A DNA stretch of 64,000 bases from NCBI GenBank assembly GCA_947095535.1, contig OX352774.1:266387843-266451842 (forward strand). The letters run 5' to 3'. The notes below the pieces were generated by a model. That model was not told where the DNA came from. It saw nothing but the letters and a program-made list of their open reading frames with translations, and searched no databases. The position numbers were made by a program, and so were the translations under genes. Shown piece after piece: positions 49,301 through 61,790 of the stretch (the stretch's first letter is position 1; each line of letters opens with the position of its first letter). This stretch comes from Poecilobothrus nobilitatus (lineage: Eukaryota; Arthropoda; Insecta; Diptera; Dolichopodidae).

Positions 49301-51337
49301 AAGAAAATCCCTTATTTTATTTTTGTTTATATTTTATTTATTTCTTCCTTATTTAAAGGATTTTATTTATTTCCTTCCTTTATTAAAATGTAATTATAGA
49401 ATTACATATATACATATATATTTATTTATTTATTTATTTACGTTAATTATAATTTAAATGACAATTAATTGAATATTTTGTCTAAGCCTAGCTACATAGA
49501 CTCTATCGGTTTAGAATTACATATAAAAGAACGGATATAATCTGTTTTTTTCAAATTAATAAATCTTATAAAATTACACAATAGTTGCTAATATCTTCTA
49601 TGTCCTTATTTGCAAAATACGTACAGCGAAAAGTTGTACAGTTTTGCTATTTTGCTAAGTCTATTTTTTGTACTAATTTCTAAACTAATTTTGATTATTC
49701 AAATATTTGTATTACTATTATTGGCAACTAAAAAAGAAAGTATTAATCCGAGTATTAATAATTACCAATGTGCATGCGAGTTTGTATCATTGTTATGGTC
49801 CTTTATTTGGATTTGTAAAGGGATAGTTGGCCTGGATTTTTTTTAATATCTTACCTATACTATTTCGATATATTACTCAGAAATCAAATGATAAATTACT
49901 TACTTATTGTCTGTTTTTAAAATTTTAAAAATATTTTTAAAAGAAAAAATTGAAAAAAACAAATAATTAAACATTTTTTCATTGAACAACAGTCAAACAT
50001 GGTCAAACAATAAAACATTGTGACAGAAACAAAAATCTTAAATGTTATAAAAAAATCTTCATGAAATTTTTATTATTTATTATTTATAATTATTGTACCT
50101 AATTATGTATCTACTTATTTTGATTTGTTTTTGTAACATTATATTTAATTAATATAGAAAAAATTTTCTTATTTTTATTTTAAAGTACAATTAAAAATAA
50201 GAAAAATAAACAAAATAATGGTGTTGAGTCGAATTTTATTTCTCGATACTAGCATATAAATTTTTATCTTGTTTATTTTGAAGATTGCAAATGACAATTA
50301 ATATACATACTTACATACATTAACTATAAAATACATTCAAACTTCAAAAAGTTAAGAACCTAAATTCCAAACTTTCTATAATAAGTAGTAAAAGTGATGG
50401 TATAATTAACTATTTTCTAGGAAGAAACAAAAATTAAGCTTATATTTAGACTCATTCCAACCGTCATATTAATAATAAGTGTAAAAATTGTAAATTTTTA
50501 AACCTGGTTAAAAAAATGTCTGTGTTTTATATTGAATTAAAGAGTTAAATGAAATTTTAATGTTTTTGCAGCTTGATATGAGCTTCAGTCTTTATTATTT
50601 TCTTAAATTATTTTGTACGAATGTAAATCATAAATTTGTTCATTTTTACTGAAAGTTCAAATATTTATTTATAAATAAAATTTAATTTAAAATTTTTCTA
50701 AAATTAAAAAATTTAATTAGAATAATAAGTATATATGTATATTATTTTACATTTAAATACATATTTAATTTATCATTTTAGAATAATTAGTTTCTACATT
50801 ACCTAAGGTTATAATTGGAATAAATCTAATAAATGCAATTATTTTTTTTTCTATTTTTTTCTTTTTTCTTTTTTTACTTTCCTGATTACAAAATCCGTTT
50901 ATTATAAAATAAAATTTTTAATATTTAAATTAAATTAAAATTTTGTAAACAAAAAACAAAAAAAAATGAATTTAATTGTTTAAATATTAATTTAATATTG
51001 CAAATTATGAAGCCTTCAGCTATTATTAAATTGTTTAATCGGAAATATTACAAAAATTGTACGGATCATTTAATTTCTAATTTATTAGAAATTTTAAATT
51101 AAAATTAGTTTTTACTTAAATATGTAGCTACTTATTTAAAAATTATTTTTTGATTAACTCTTTTAAATAATAAATAAAATTAGACTGGTATAGCCATAGA
51201 ACTATTAAGTTGCTTAAATAATAATTATTTAATTATAACTATTGATCGAAACATTGAATTTTGATATAACAACTCTGATTTAAAGTCTTGGTAAATTAAA
51301 ATCAATATATTATATAAAAGGGTGAACTTAATAATAA
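46342..51337. other. AT-rich noncoding stretch
   Basis: No supported gene in 5 kb. GC-richer points at 46885-46915 (GAGGCAGGCTGCGTCTCGGC) and 48875-48910 are isolated. The open frame 49610-49846 starts with a non-ATG codon and has no recognisable domain. Confidence 0.55.
49421..49440. repeat. (TTTA)5 microsatellite
   Basis: Five tandem TTTA units. Confidence 0.9.
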
Positions 51338-51620
51338 AAGTTCTGTTTTTAACAGAACGGGTCAGAAGTGCAATTTTTGAAAAGAATGATATAAGTGTAA
51401 ATTTTGAATATTTGTATTCAAAAAGTATTATGATATTCGATATTTTATTTAGAAGAAAAATAGATACAAGTAAGTTGAAGAAGAAGTTGCTATACTAAAT
51501 AAAATATCGAACATAATGTTTTTTGAATGTAAGTGTTCGGAATTTGCACTTGTTTAATTTTTTTTTGAAATTGCAATTGTACCCTTTTGCTTCTGACCCG
51601 TTCTGTTAAAAACAGAATTT
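51338..51620. mobile_element. 283-bp foldback element (near-complete inverted repeat)
   Basis: The outer arms (51338-51367 and 51591-51620) are 30-bp inverted repeats with one mismatch, reading TTCTGTTTTTAACAGAACGG then GTCAGAA. Each arm itself contains the small palindrome TTCTGTT-TTT-AACAGAA. Inner arms also pair: TCGATATTTTATTTAG (51437-51452) is the exact complement of 51495-51510, and looser similarity joins outer and inner arms. Only a ~42-bp centre is unpaired. No open frame. No convincing target duplication is visible. It looks like a foldback MITE; if transcribed, the RNA would fold into a long hairpin. Confidence 0.8.
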
Positions 51621-52737
51621 TTGTATTTATAAAAAATACAAAAATTTGGTATTATATTATTCAGTAATTTTTTTTCAGTTACATATTTTAATTTATTTGA
51701 AATTCACTTAATAACTTATTATTTTAAACATATTTTTACTAAGGCTTTACAATATTATGTATATTTTCATATATTAAACCATATAAGTAAATTCCAAATT
51801 AAATTACAAAGATCGATTGAAAAATTTAGTTAATATCCAGGTTAAAATTTAGAACAAACAAACTAATCTATACGTGTATGCCTTTCTTTGATAAAAAATA
51901 TATTTGATTTGTACGAACCTTTGATTCAATAAAGAAGAAAAACAGTTCCGCTAATACTTGTTATTAGTTTCACCTAACAACTTTAAAATTATCGTTAAAA
52001 TTGTTCAGGTCAGCTTTGTATAAAAGGATTCGTAATCATTTACAGTCTTCTTAATAAAATGAACTACATAATAATTTTTAATTAATAATTTTAATATTAT
52101 AGACTTAAATGAATGCTCAATCATGCTTATCATTTTACATTGAAAATATTACTGACCTCATATTACTGAAATCATTAAGACAAACTGTTCTAAGAATTCG
52201 TTTTTTCAAGTATACGAATCGCAACATAAAGGTTACACGAGATGACGAGTTGAAGGTTATTTTATTATATAAGTACATACATACTATAACTATAATACTT
52301 AATCCTGACTTATGATCTGCTTGGTCGTTTGCAAATAATGTTAAATCTCTTTAAATATTGTATGAGACATTTGCTTAATCCAAGGATCAGGTAAATTGTT
52401 CATTTAGTGAACTATTACTGAAAACTAAAATAGTGAACTATTGAAACTGAAAAACTGAACAATCCAACATGTCAAGATTGATCCAAGGTTTAACCAAATA
52501 ATAAATAAATAGACCAAGGTTATTGATTGAGCCAAGGTCTAAACATAAATAAAACTGAGTTTTTAATGGAAAGCAGATTTTTTAGTTTCACTATGGGAGG
52601 TGGTGAAGAAAAGATGACTTCTCAATTTCATTAAAATCTTAAAAAAATATATAAATGTTATACATATATATATACTATTAAGTTTTACATTGAAAATGTT
52701 TTTAGAAATTAATTCAAACCTTCAAAAATAAATGTAT
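51621..52737. other. AT-rich noncoding stretch with a locally iterated patch
   Basis: No gene. At 52379-52545 the words CCAAGG(T/A) (four times) and AGTGAACTATT (twice) recur, and TTGTTCA..GTGAA/CTGAACAA form weak inverted pairs. This may be the eroded remnant of another small element. The open frame 52109-52315 has no known domain. Confidence 0.45.
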
Positions 52738-52752
52738 ATAACTAAGTATAAT
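52738..52752. repeat. probable diverged target-site duplication, left copy
   Basis: ATAACTAAGTATAAT here resembles ATAACTAAAATATAAT at 54467-54482 (one indel and one substitution). It sits exactly where coding similarity to reverse transcriptase begins. Confidence 0.55.
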
Positions 52753-54466
52753 CTTAAAAAATTGTGCTAGATCTCTGGCATTAGCTTTGTTGCAAATTTT
52801 TAGAACTTCCTTACTAACAGGCATATTTCCCGATTTATGGAAGGAAGCTTATATTAGACCAATACATAAAAATGTTGCTAAAAATTATGTTACTAATTAT
52901 CGTCCTATAGCCAAACTATCGTGTATTCCAAAAATATTTAAGAAAATAATTTGTGACAATATATATTCGAATTGCGCTAAAATTTTAGTACCTAATTAAC
53001 ATGGCTTTGCCAAAAAAGGGTCAACCAGAACAAACCTTGTTGAAACAACTGCTATATTAATTAATTAATATGGAATCAAGAACTCAAACCGTTGTCATCT
53101 ATAGTGACATGAGTAAAGCTTTTGCTTTGCTGCCGCATTATATTATTTTGTTTAAACTAATAATAATAGTGTTTCCGACCTATCTTCTTAAATGGATTGA
53201 ATCTTATCTTACTGATAGACATTACAAGGTTCTATTTAGAGATATAATTTCCTCATCTTTTGTAGGAAACCCTGGCGTTCCGCAAGGAAGTCATCTAGGT
53301 CCGTTATTTTTTATGCTTTCAATTAATGATTTTGTTTTAAAAATTCAATATAAGTAGCAAAGTTCTTACCCACGCTGACGACATAAAAATTTTTAGAAAA
53401 TTACTTGTGTTCAAGATAACATTCATCTTCAATGTGATTTAGATAGTTTTGCTAACTGGTGTACTAAAAATTTTCTTAAACTAAATGTAAATAAATGTGC
53501 AATCATATTATTTTCTCGTCTGTCTAGTCCCATCTTCCATGATTATTACCTTAATAATCAAATCATTCCCAAAGTAGAATTCATCAAAGATCTACGTGTA
53601 TATTTCGATAATAAATTTAATTTCAGACTTCACTATAATTACCTTATCAACAAAGCAAATTCAATGCTAGGCTTCATTAAAAGATGGTCAAAAGAATTTA
53701 CTGATCCATACATTACCAAATCTCTTTATATAAGCCTAGTTCGACCAAATTTGGAATATGTCAGGTCACCATATTTTAATATACATATTAATAGGATTGA
53801 TTAAGTTCAAAAAATTTTCATAAGGTTTGCTCTCAACCACTTAAACTGGTATGATCCTAATAATTTACCTCTATATGAGCACAGATTAAATCTGATCAAC
53901 TTAACTTCGCTCGTAAAGACGTGATTTAGCTGATGTTATTTTTCTTACAGATATTTTAAATAAAAATACGGATTCGACGTTCATTCGGAGTAACATTTTA
54001 CTAAACAGTAACACTCGAAAGCGATCTCCGGAAATGTTCATAATACCTTTTCATAGAACCATGTATGGAAAATTCGAACCAATCCACAGAATGCTAATTA
54101 AGGGAAACAAATACAAAAATCAGAATAATGCATTAAACTCTAAACAAAAACTCAAATCGCTCATATCAAACTTATAAATTCATAAATTTCATAGTTACAA
54201 AATAAATTATAAATTCATAGTTTCTTATGCAATTTTATGAACTTACTCTAACTAATACAGTATTTATTATTTAAAATAACAATAATTAAAATTAAGTTAA
54301 TTTAAGTAAAATTTTGTAATATTGCATTAATTTGTTTTATTAAATTGAATTAAATTGTATTATAAAAAAAAAAAACTTGTATAAGCTTGTATTTGAATTT
54401 TAATGTAAAGTTGTAATTACTATTGTACCTTATTTGAATTAAATGAGAAATAAATAAATAAAATAA
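52753..54466 (+). mobile_element. 5'-truncated, decayed LINE (jockey/CR1-type)
   Basis: A ~1.7-kb copy starts inside the reverse transcriptase and runs to the end of ORF2 at 54177. A ~270-bp 3' untranslated region follows, ending in an AAATAAATAA tail (54448-54466). Diverged direct repeats flank it. Several stops and frame changes show it is inactive. Confidence 0.83.
52754..54177 (+). pseudogene. LINE reverse-transcriptase and C-terminal region (ORF2)
   Basis: The frame enters at LKNCARSLALALL, then GIFPDLWKEAYIRPIHK and YVTNYRPIAKLS (RT entry motifs), and stops at 52997-52999 before HGFAKKGSTRTNL. A second frame gives YSDMSKAF (first catalytic aspartate box; the family usually has LD..KAFD), LLKWIESYLTDRHYKV and GVPQGSHLGPLFFMLSIND (53070-53357). 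HADDIKIFRK (about 53368-53399) is the altered YADD catalytic box. From 53415 to 53804 one frame is open without an early start: FANWCTKNFLKLNVNKC, then INKANSMLGFIKRW and PNLEYV. The last part (53937-54177) contains ADVIFLTDILNK and RSPEMFIIP and ends SLISNL. At least four lesions are visible. Confidence 0.87.
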
Positions 54467-54482
54467 ATAACTAAAATATAAT
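54467..54482. repeat. probable diverged target-site duplication, right copy
   Basis: ATAACTAAAATATAAT follows the A-rich tail of the LINE and resembles 52738-52752. Confidence 0.5.
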
Positions 54483-55993
54483 AAAACAATTGTTTGGCTG
54501 TTAATCATTACAAATAAAGATTATAAAAGTAAATTATGTCAATATTATCAATACTTAACCAATTGATCTCTTAACAGCCTAATTATATCAAATTACAATT
54601 AAATTAAATTTAAAAAAAAAATGTTTATAAATAACAAAAAAAAAAATTAATGTTAAAAAAGATAGTAATTACGATTTTACAATCACACTTACAAAAACAT
54701 ATAATATCTATGTAAAAGAAAAAAATATTTTATATCCAAAATTTGTTATAATAAAACATAAAACAATAATAATTTAACCTCATGTTAATATAAAATAATC
54801 GATAGTAAAAATCAAAAAGAAACAGAACACTCAATAATAACGCCCATTATTTTTCCGCAACATTAAATAAACTTTGAATTAATTATTGGTTTTCTTAAAT
54901 AAAAATGACAACAGATATTTAATATACATAAAGTATATAAAAAAAATTAAAAAGCAAAAAGTAGAAAATAAATATTTTTTAAAAAACACCACCACTTTCC
55001 TTTCCCTTATAAAAAACGTATATTTTAAAAAATAGCAATTATTTTGTTTATTTCAATAATTAAAATAATACGGGCATAATTAACATTTTTGCATGGAATA
55101 AAAAAAATTACTTGGTAAGTATTTTTCCTTTTAAAACCTCTATATATTTTTAGCAAATTTTGAAAAAAATTTAAGCGCACTCTATCCGTCTGTCTGTCCG
55201 GATTTTTATAAAACTTTTACATCGTTTAAAATATAGAGCAGTGAATCTTTAACTATGAATAGAGATCGGAAAAAAATTAATTTTGCAGAAAAACTTTTTT
55301 CTATAGCCCCACCCGTTACGGAACTACCGTCCCTCAAAGTTCGAAAAAACCCTATATTTAAATTTTTATATGTAAAATAAGTTTCATAAGGTATATCTTA
55401 ACAATCTAGAAACTCCCAAATGATAGTTGCTTTTATAAGCTTTATAGTTAATGTATGTCTTAATTTACTATTATGCGACTCTCAATTTTTTCAAATTTTT
55501 TGCCTCTTTCTATCTTTTATTATAATTTAGTATTAGAAAATATTTTTGTGTTGTCCTCCGTTTAGGAACTGTAACATGTCAAAAAAATATCTGTAACTTT
55601 AACACCTGTCCAAATTTTTTTGAAGTAAAATACAAAAATTATTTTAAATAAGTATATTATGGAATATGGAAAACTCTTCGTTTTTTCATTACTAGTTTTT
55701 TTATTTTATTTTGCATTGACGTTTTTTATCCTCCTTTTTTCACTCCACCTCAAATAGACACTTCTTCCAATAAATTTGTTGAACAAACATTTTTTTGATG
55801 TAATTAGGTAGTGTTATTATATAATATTTAACCGTTTTTGAATAAATGAAATTATTATTATTTCATTAATTAAATTTAAAGTTGAAATTGACTAAAATAA
55901 ATAAATTTGCGTATAAAACTTTAAAATTCTTTTTGGTTGTTGGTTTAAAAAATGAAATATTATTTGTTCATTGTTTTATTAAATGCAGATTAA
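54483..55993. other. AT-rich noncoding stretch
   Basis: No gene. The patch 55175-55345 is GC-richer (CTCTATCCGTCTGTCTGTCC; CCCCACCCGTTACGGAACTA). It resembles in flavour the GTCCGTCC-bearing repeats at 22 and 61.6 kb, but I could not align it with them. Confidence 0.5.
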
Positions 55994-56055
55994 CAGTAAA
56001 ATGGGAGTGAAATTAGATTTTTTGACTTTTGTTCAGTAAAATGGTAGTGAAATTA
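55994..56055. repeat. 22-bp direct repeat, 40-bp period
   Basis: CAGTAAAATGGGAGTGAAAT+TA at 55994-56015 recurs with one mismatch at 56034-56055. Confidence 0.85.
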
Positions 56056-56659
56056 AAACTGATATTTTTGACAAAGATCTTTTTAACAAATATATAAATA
56101 CAGATAACATAGGTGAATAAAGAAGACGTTATTAATATCCCTATAAAATTGTAAAAAGGTATATATATTGAGGATAGTATTGCACGTTTATAATACAACT
56201 ATAACATATCGGGAATGGGAAAATCTTTGTAGCCAAATTAAACATTACGAATTTGAGTTTATTACGCTATACACTTAAAAAAGATGATTAGTTATTTAGT
56301 TATGCCGCGTTAAGATAAGAGGATATATAAACTATATTAAAACAGTACTCATATTTGGTCAAAATTCCGTGATTTTTTTTTTTTTTGGCTTGTTAACAAC
56401 AATTAGATGAGGATTCTTTTGTATTTATTATCATGTTACTAGCATAGCTGAGTTAAAAAATAAATTTATTTCAAACTTATAAAGATTTGTTGTAAATTAA
56501 TGGGAATGTTTGATTTGAGTCATAAAATCATTTTTACATATTACTTATACGGATTAGTTCGAATCAAAAATTTTTTGTGCAACTAACTATCAATAATATT
56601 AACTTGCATAATGTTACACTGTTATAGTACCAATTACTTTACGACATTACAAACTAACT

Positions 56660-56696
56660 GGATAGTATTTCGGATATAGGGATAGTATTTTGGATA
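56660..56696. repeat. 17-bp direct repeat, 20-bp period
   Basis: GGATAGTATTTCGGATA (56660-56676) is repeated with one substitution at 56680-56696. Confidence 0.85.
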
Positions 56697-58559
56697 CAAT
56701 TTACAATTTTTTTTAAATAGTACCTACTTTTAATTATTTATTCATATGTTTTAAAATTTATTTTCCTTTATTCTAAAAAATTATACAAAGATAAATTTTA
56801 TTTTTTTTTTTGTTTTCTAATTTAAAATGTGTGATAAACACATGCGGATAATATATTACAAATGCTACAAAATCAATTACATACAAAATTATTTATTAAA
56901 AGTTAATTTAATATAAATTACCAATTACCAATTACCATAATTTCGATTTATATATGTATGTATGTATACCTCCTGAGCAAACAATATCTAACGCTGATTT
57001 TAATAATCTTTTATTACAAAAATATTTGTAAAAATAAAAAATAGTAGTTATAGGTACAAAAAAAAAAAAACAACAACAACAAGAAATGACATACCTAAAA
57101 GAATGTATGCTAAATAATGTTCTATATTTTTATTTAAATAAACAGCAATTTAATATTATTATAATAAACAGATTTTTATCATTTATTATAGGTTAAAAGG
57201 TTGATACAAACCATTTATAAGTACAAAATTTAGAGTTTGCTTATAGTAACTATACTGGCAATATACTCATTTATAATATTTATACGTACATACATATATT
57301 ATAAATCGAAAAAATATAATTATATTTGTTGCGTTTCATTATACAATTATTCATTTTGTTTTTTTTTCATTATTATTGTTCTATTATTTGTCGTTTTTTG
57401 TTCGGAAATTCGATTTTAAGTATTACTTTAATATTAAATACAAAAATAAAAGGGGGTTTGCATATTAAAATGGTCTTTTAAGGGTTCATTAAAGATCCAA
57501 TTATTTTTTTTTTGTTTTTGTTTTTTTTTTTGTTATTGCCCAATGTCCTGCTTTTGTCCTGTTTTAATTTTTTGTTTTTTTTTTGTTTATGATGTGGTTG
57601 TTATTTTAATTTTATTATAATTTAAAACAAATTAAGTTTGTATATATATGCTAATGAATATAGGTATATGTATATATTTAAATATATTTTATTAAATAAC
57701 ATGTAAATAAATATTAAAAATAAATTGTACGTTTACAATGTTTAATGTAGGTAGAGTCTTGTAATTATTGTTTTTTTTTTTTTTTCAAACAAAAGTTGAT
57801 ACCAAACAGCTAAAAAACAAAAATGAAATTTATGCTCTTTTAAATTATTTTAATTTTTTTTGAAAAAAAATTTTTAAGCCTACATTTTTAAGTTATTAGT
57901 GAGGTATTCAATCAAAATATATAATATAATTTTAAGTTATAGTTTTTATAAGTTGATTTTCAAAAAAATTGTTTTAATTATAATATAGGTATATAATAAA
58001 ATTATATTCTAATATTCTCAATGATTAAATGTTTTTGATTTAGTATTTGAAATTATTTTTGTTATTGATTGTAATTAATCAGTTAATTATAAATTATCAT
58101 AGACCTTTCCCTATTTTCCATAGTTATTTTTTTAAGTTTTAAAATCAGTTTAAAACTTAACTTAATTTTATTACCAATATATATATGATACCTTCAATCA
58201 ATTAAGGCTTCTTCAAAAATCTTTTGAATCCTTTCTTCAAAAATCATCAAATAAATTTCAATTAAACTGTTAAAACATAAATTTTTACTTACTTATTGTT
58301 TTATTATTTGACATTAAATATTTTTCAACATAATGATTTTGACAGCTGACTGTTTAAAGGACTTTCATTTACAAAATTCGTTTGTCAAAATTAAATTATC
58401 TATACGACATTTAATTATATTTATATTTTATTTGAACCCATCTCTTAAATTATTCATATATAGTTATTATTTATATAAAAACTTTAATTTACTAAAGAAT
58501 ACATACATACATATTACATAAGTAATTATATGTATATTAGCATTTTTGTTCTATCTTTT
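56697..58559. other. AT-rich noncoding stretch
   Basis: No gene. Long T runs at 57507-57530 and 57771-57785. Short open frames at 57237-57419 and 58333-58521 have no recognisable domain. Confidence 0.6.
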
Positions 58560-59045
58560 TCCCAATATTTCCATTCTCCAAAAAAAAAATAGAAAAACTC
58601 TTAAACAAAAAAAATAAAACCGAAACAAAACACTTTTCGTACATAATAATCATGCACTCATAACAACATATTAAGCATAGAACATAAACCAACAACAACA
58701 ACAACGACAATAATAAAAAATTAACTACCTATATATGTATAAGAACAACAAAAACATATTTAAAAACATTTAAAGTTAAACACAAAACCTACAAATTATC
58801 TGGAAAAAAAGGCAAAAATAAAAAAGAAAGAAGAAAAAAAAGAAAAGAGAAAAAAAAAAAGAATTTAAGTTAGTAAAAAATTTTAAGCTAAAGGCTACAA
58901 AACTAAAGCAAACCTAAAATCAGTATAAAGTACAGCATTAGCATATAGCGAAGTAATTTCAAACCATTGGTTCAAGAGGAAAAAAAAAGCAATAAAGAAA
59001 GAAAAAGACAAATAAAAAACAAAGAAAACCTATAATTAGGGAATT
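58560..59045. other. strongly A-rich, T-poor block on the plus strand
   Basis: For about 480 bp the plus strand is dominated by A with G and C but little T. It includes a CAACAACAACAACAACGAC run (58690-58708) and AAGAAAGAAGAAAA-type purine tracts. The change of strand asymmetry at both edges is visible by eye. It could be an untranslated exon or a regulatory purine tract; no open frame or splice-site pair confirms it. Confidence 0.35.
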
Positions 59046-61239
59046 TAACCACACGTTAATTTTGTAAAGAGTATTCTAACTTTTTTTTTTTGTCTTTATT
59101 CACTAATTTCCTTTTGTTTTCATTTGGAACCCGAATATAAATTAAACATAACCTAGAATTATTTATTATTTTGTGTTGTACAAACCATTGGAACTTTGAA
59201 AGGCACATACTATAGATAGAATTGTTTTGAAATACCGTTTATGTTTTCACAATAAGAATAGATAGATTTTACTTAAGTATACACCACACCACATTTTAAG
59301 ATCTGGGAGACACCAAAATATACAGAAAAATAAAAAATAAAATATTTGAAATCAGAGCTGAAAACAAAAAATTGTTTGGTGTGAAAAATGTTAGTTTTGT
59401 TGTTTTCTGACTGTAATTTTTTTTAAAATAGTCATTTTCATTTCTTTTTAAATCATTTTTATAAAAACTAAAATAAATACTACTTACTAAGTTTGTGTCA
59501 GTCCAATGTCTCAATTTTTATTTTATTAAATAAAATAATAAATGTTAAAAGATATTTATAGTTAGTACAGAACTGCATAATGATAGTCATAGGTATTTAA
59601 TAAACGGAATTTAAATGATTTTATTGATTGCCGTAATTATGTTTTATTTTAATAAAAGGCGTATGTGAAATATTGGTTTGTTTTTTGCTAAGTTGGGTTA
59701 AGAAAAAAATGGAATTTACAGTAATTCTAAATTTTTTAGGTAAGTATTCCTTTGTGGAAAGAATAGATTATTTTATCGTGAATGGATATAAAATAAAAGT
59801 TATCCACCATCCAACTGTTATAATTTATATTTTTTAGAAGCTTAAGCTATTCGGCACAATTTTAAGTTAATCTTGCTTCAAAATAGCTTTAACCAATCGT
59901 CATTTTCATAATCAAATTCTACACAAATTCTTATTTGTTAAATTTTTTAAACTTAATTTATTTGTTTTGTATTATGATGTAATAAGTATGGTGGTTGAAT
60001 TCTAAAATATTCATTTCAATTGTATTTTTTTTAGATTTTAAGCACTTACATATAAGGCATTTAGATAAAAATTCGTATTATGGATGATATTCCTTTTTAT
60101 TATTTAAAAAAAAAAAGGTACCATAAAGATTAGTAAAAAATGATTATAAGTTTGGACTTGGTTGGTTGATTCGTTAAATGTTTTGGCCTAAAATTAAAAC
60201 CAAAAATATAAAATTTGAAAACTATCTTCAGGGTGTATTTTATTTTGTTGGTTGGTTTCTTTTGTTTTGTTTTTATTGTTAATTGTTATTGTTGACTTTT
60301 TGTTTCTATTGTTTTTCTTCTTTATTGCAGTTTAAGTTAATGTGTACAAAAATTTTTTTATATAACACACCTTATCTTTACGAAAGTATCTTTTAACTAT
60401 TAATTTATATTTTTATTTTTTCTTTAGTGTTTTTATTTAATTTCAAAGTTAAGTTTATAAACATTAACTTCACATTAAAAATCTGAAAATTTAACTCTCT
60501 TATTTTTTTTTTTTTGTTTATTTAACTCGAGGGTAATACACGTTTTTGGTGGATTAGTTTATTACTGAATATTAATTTTTCATATTAATTCCAAGTAACT
60601 AAATACAATTTTACTATAATGTGTTTTTTATTTTTTATTTTTACACAAGTTTAAGAATTGTTGTTATTTTAAGTTACATTTGAATTATTATTAAAGTTAA
60701 TTATTGTTTAAAGATAACTTTGTTTAAAAAAAAAAACTCTACTACTTAATTACATATATACATAACATAAAAATGAAAAAAAAAAATTAGAAAATGACAG
60801 TAAATATTTAAAATACAATTATAAATTTGTAATTATATCATTATAAATTTGAATGGAAAACAATTGTAATATCAACTTTAATTTTGAGAAAATACTTTTA
60901 TATTTTAGCTAATTTTTCATATCGAAGCTTCATATTCAAACTTTAATAAAATAAGTATTCTAAGCATTTTAATTCATAAATTCAGTTGTTCTAAAAACTA
61001 AGTAAATTCTAAAAATTAAAATTCCAATTATTTAATTCAACAATTTTAACTGGTAATTTTTTTCAGCATAAGTTATGGTTATTTTTAAATAAACAAAGCC
61101 TAATTATTTAAAAACAATTATGAACGTAACAGTAAGTCGATGCTGCTTGAACTGTTTCCCCTTCTTTCCTTATTCAACTCGAGTTTCAGGAACGTAAAAG
61201 AAGCATGATATTTCAAGTTTCTATCTTTAATAATTTCGA
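59046..61239. other. AT-rich noncoding stretch
   Basis: Nothing recognisable. The open frame 59296-59514 (minus) is short and featureless. Confidence 0.6.
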
Positions 61240-61790
61240 AGAAATGCTTGTTAGACTTTGGGAGGCGTATGTCAGCTGCTCAAAAACATTCAAATTTCAG
61301 TGACATAGAGGAAACGTTACAGAACACTCTTGTGCCAATTTTAAAGGTTCTATATTTATTGGTTTTGGAGGTATGCTCGTTTGCTCTTTGGCGTGGTCCA
61401 AATCCTCTCAAATATCAGTTATCAATTTTAAAGAAAAGCAAACATAACAGAACACCCTTGTACCAAAAAAAAAATTCTACCTTTATTGGTTTTGAATATA
61501 TGCTCGCTTGCTCCGGGCTCCTTCGGATGCTTCCACAATTCTAACTAATGGACCGATTTTGACCAAATGCAATCACCGCCTTTCTTTCGTAATTAGTAAC
61601 TTACTATATAAATTTTATCACGATAGCTTTATTAGTTTTTGAGTTATCGTGCGAACGGATGGACGGACTGATTAAGAATATACGAGTATATACATGTCCA
61701 TCTAACTTGCTTCCTTTTGGTGGTTACAAATACCATACCAAAGTTAATATACCGTATATTTTAGGTGTAGGGCATAAAAATCATAACTTA
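61240..61790 (+). repeat. dispersed fly-type repeat, third copy, with two ~125-bp units
   Basis: CAGAACAC(T/C)CTTGT occurs at 61320 and 61448. In both units it is followed by a TTTATTGGTTTTG word and then a TATGCTCG(T/C)TTGCTC word, giving two diverged tandem units. Downstream, TAGTTTTTGAGTTATCG and GGATGGACGGAC (61632-61670) match the reverse complement of the repeat near 22.0 and 22.36 kb. The copy continues with ACGAGTATATACATGTCC, CTTCCTTTTGGTGGTTACAA and a TTAATATACCGTATATT end. The open frame 61248-61544 crosses both units and is not a gene. Confidence 0.7.

Noticed and set aside
55140..55345. fourth copy of the GGATGGACGGAC repeat
   Set aside because: Only the short CCGTCTGTCTGTCC-like word is similar; surrounding bases do not align with the 22- or 61.6-kb copies.
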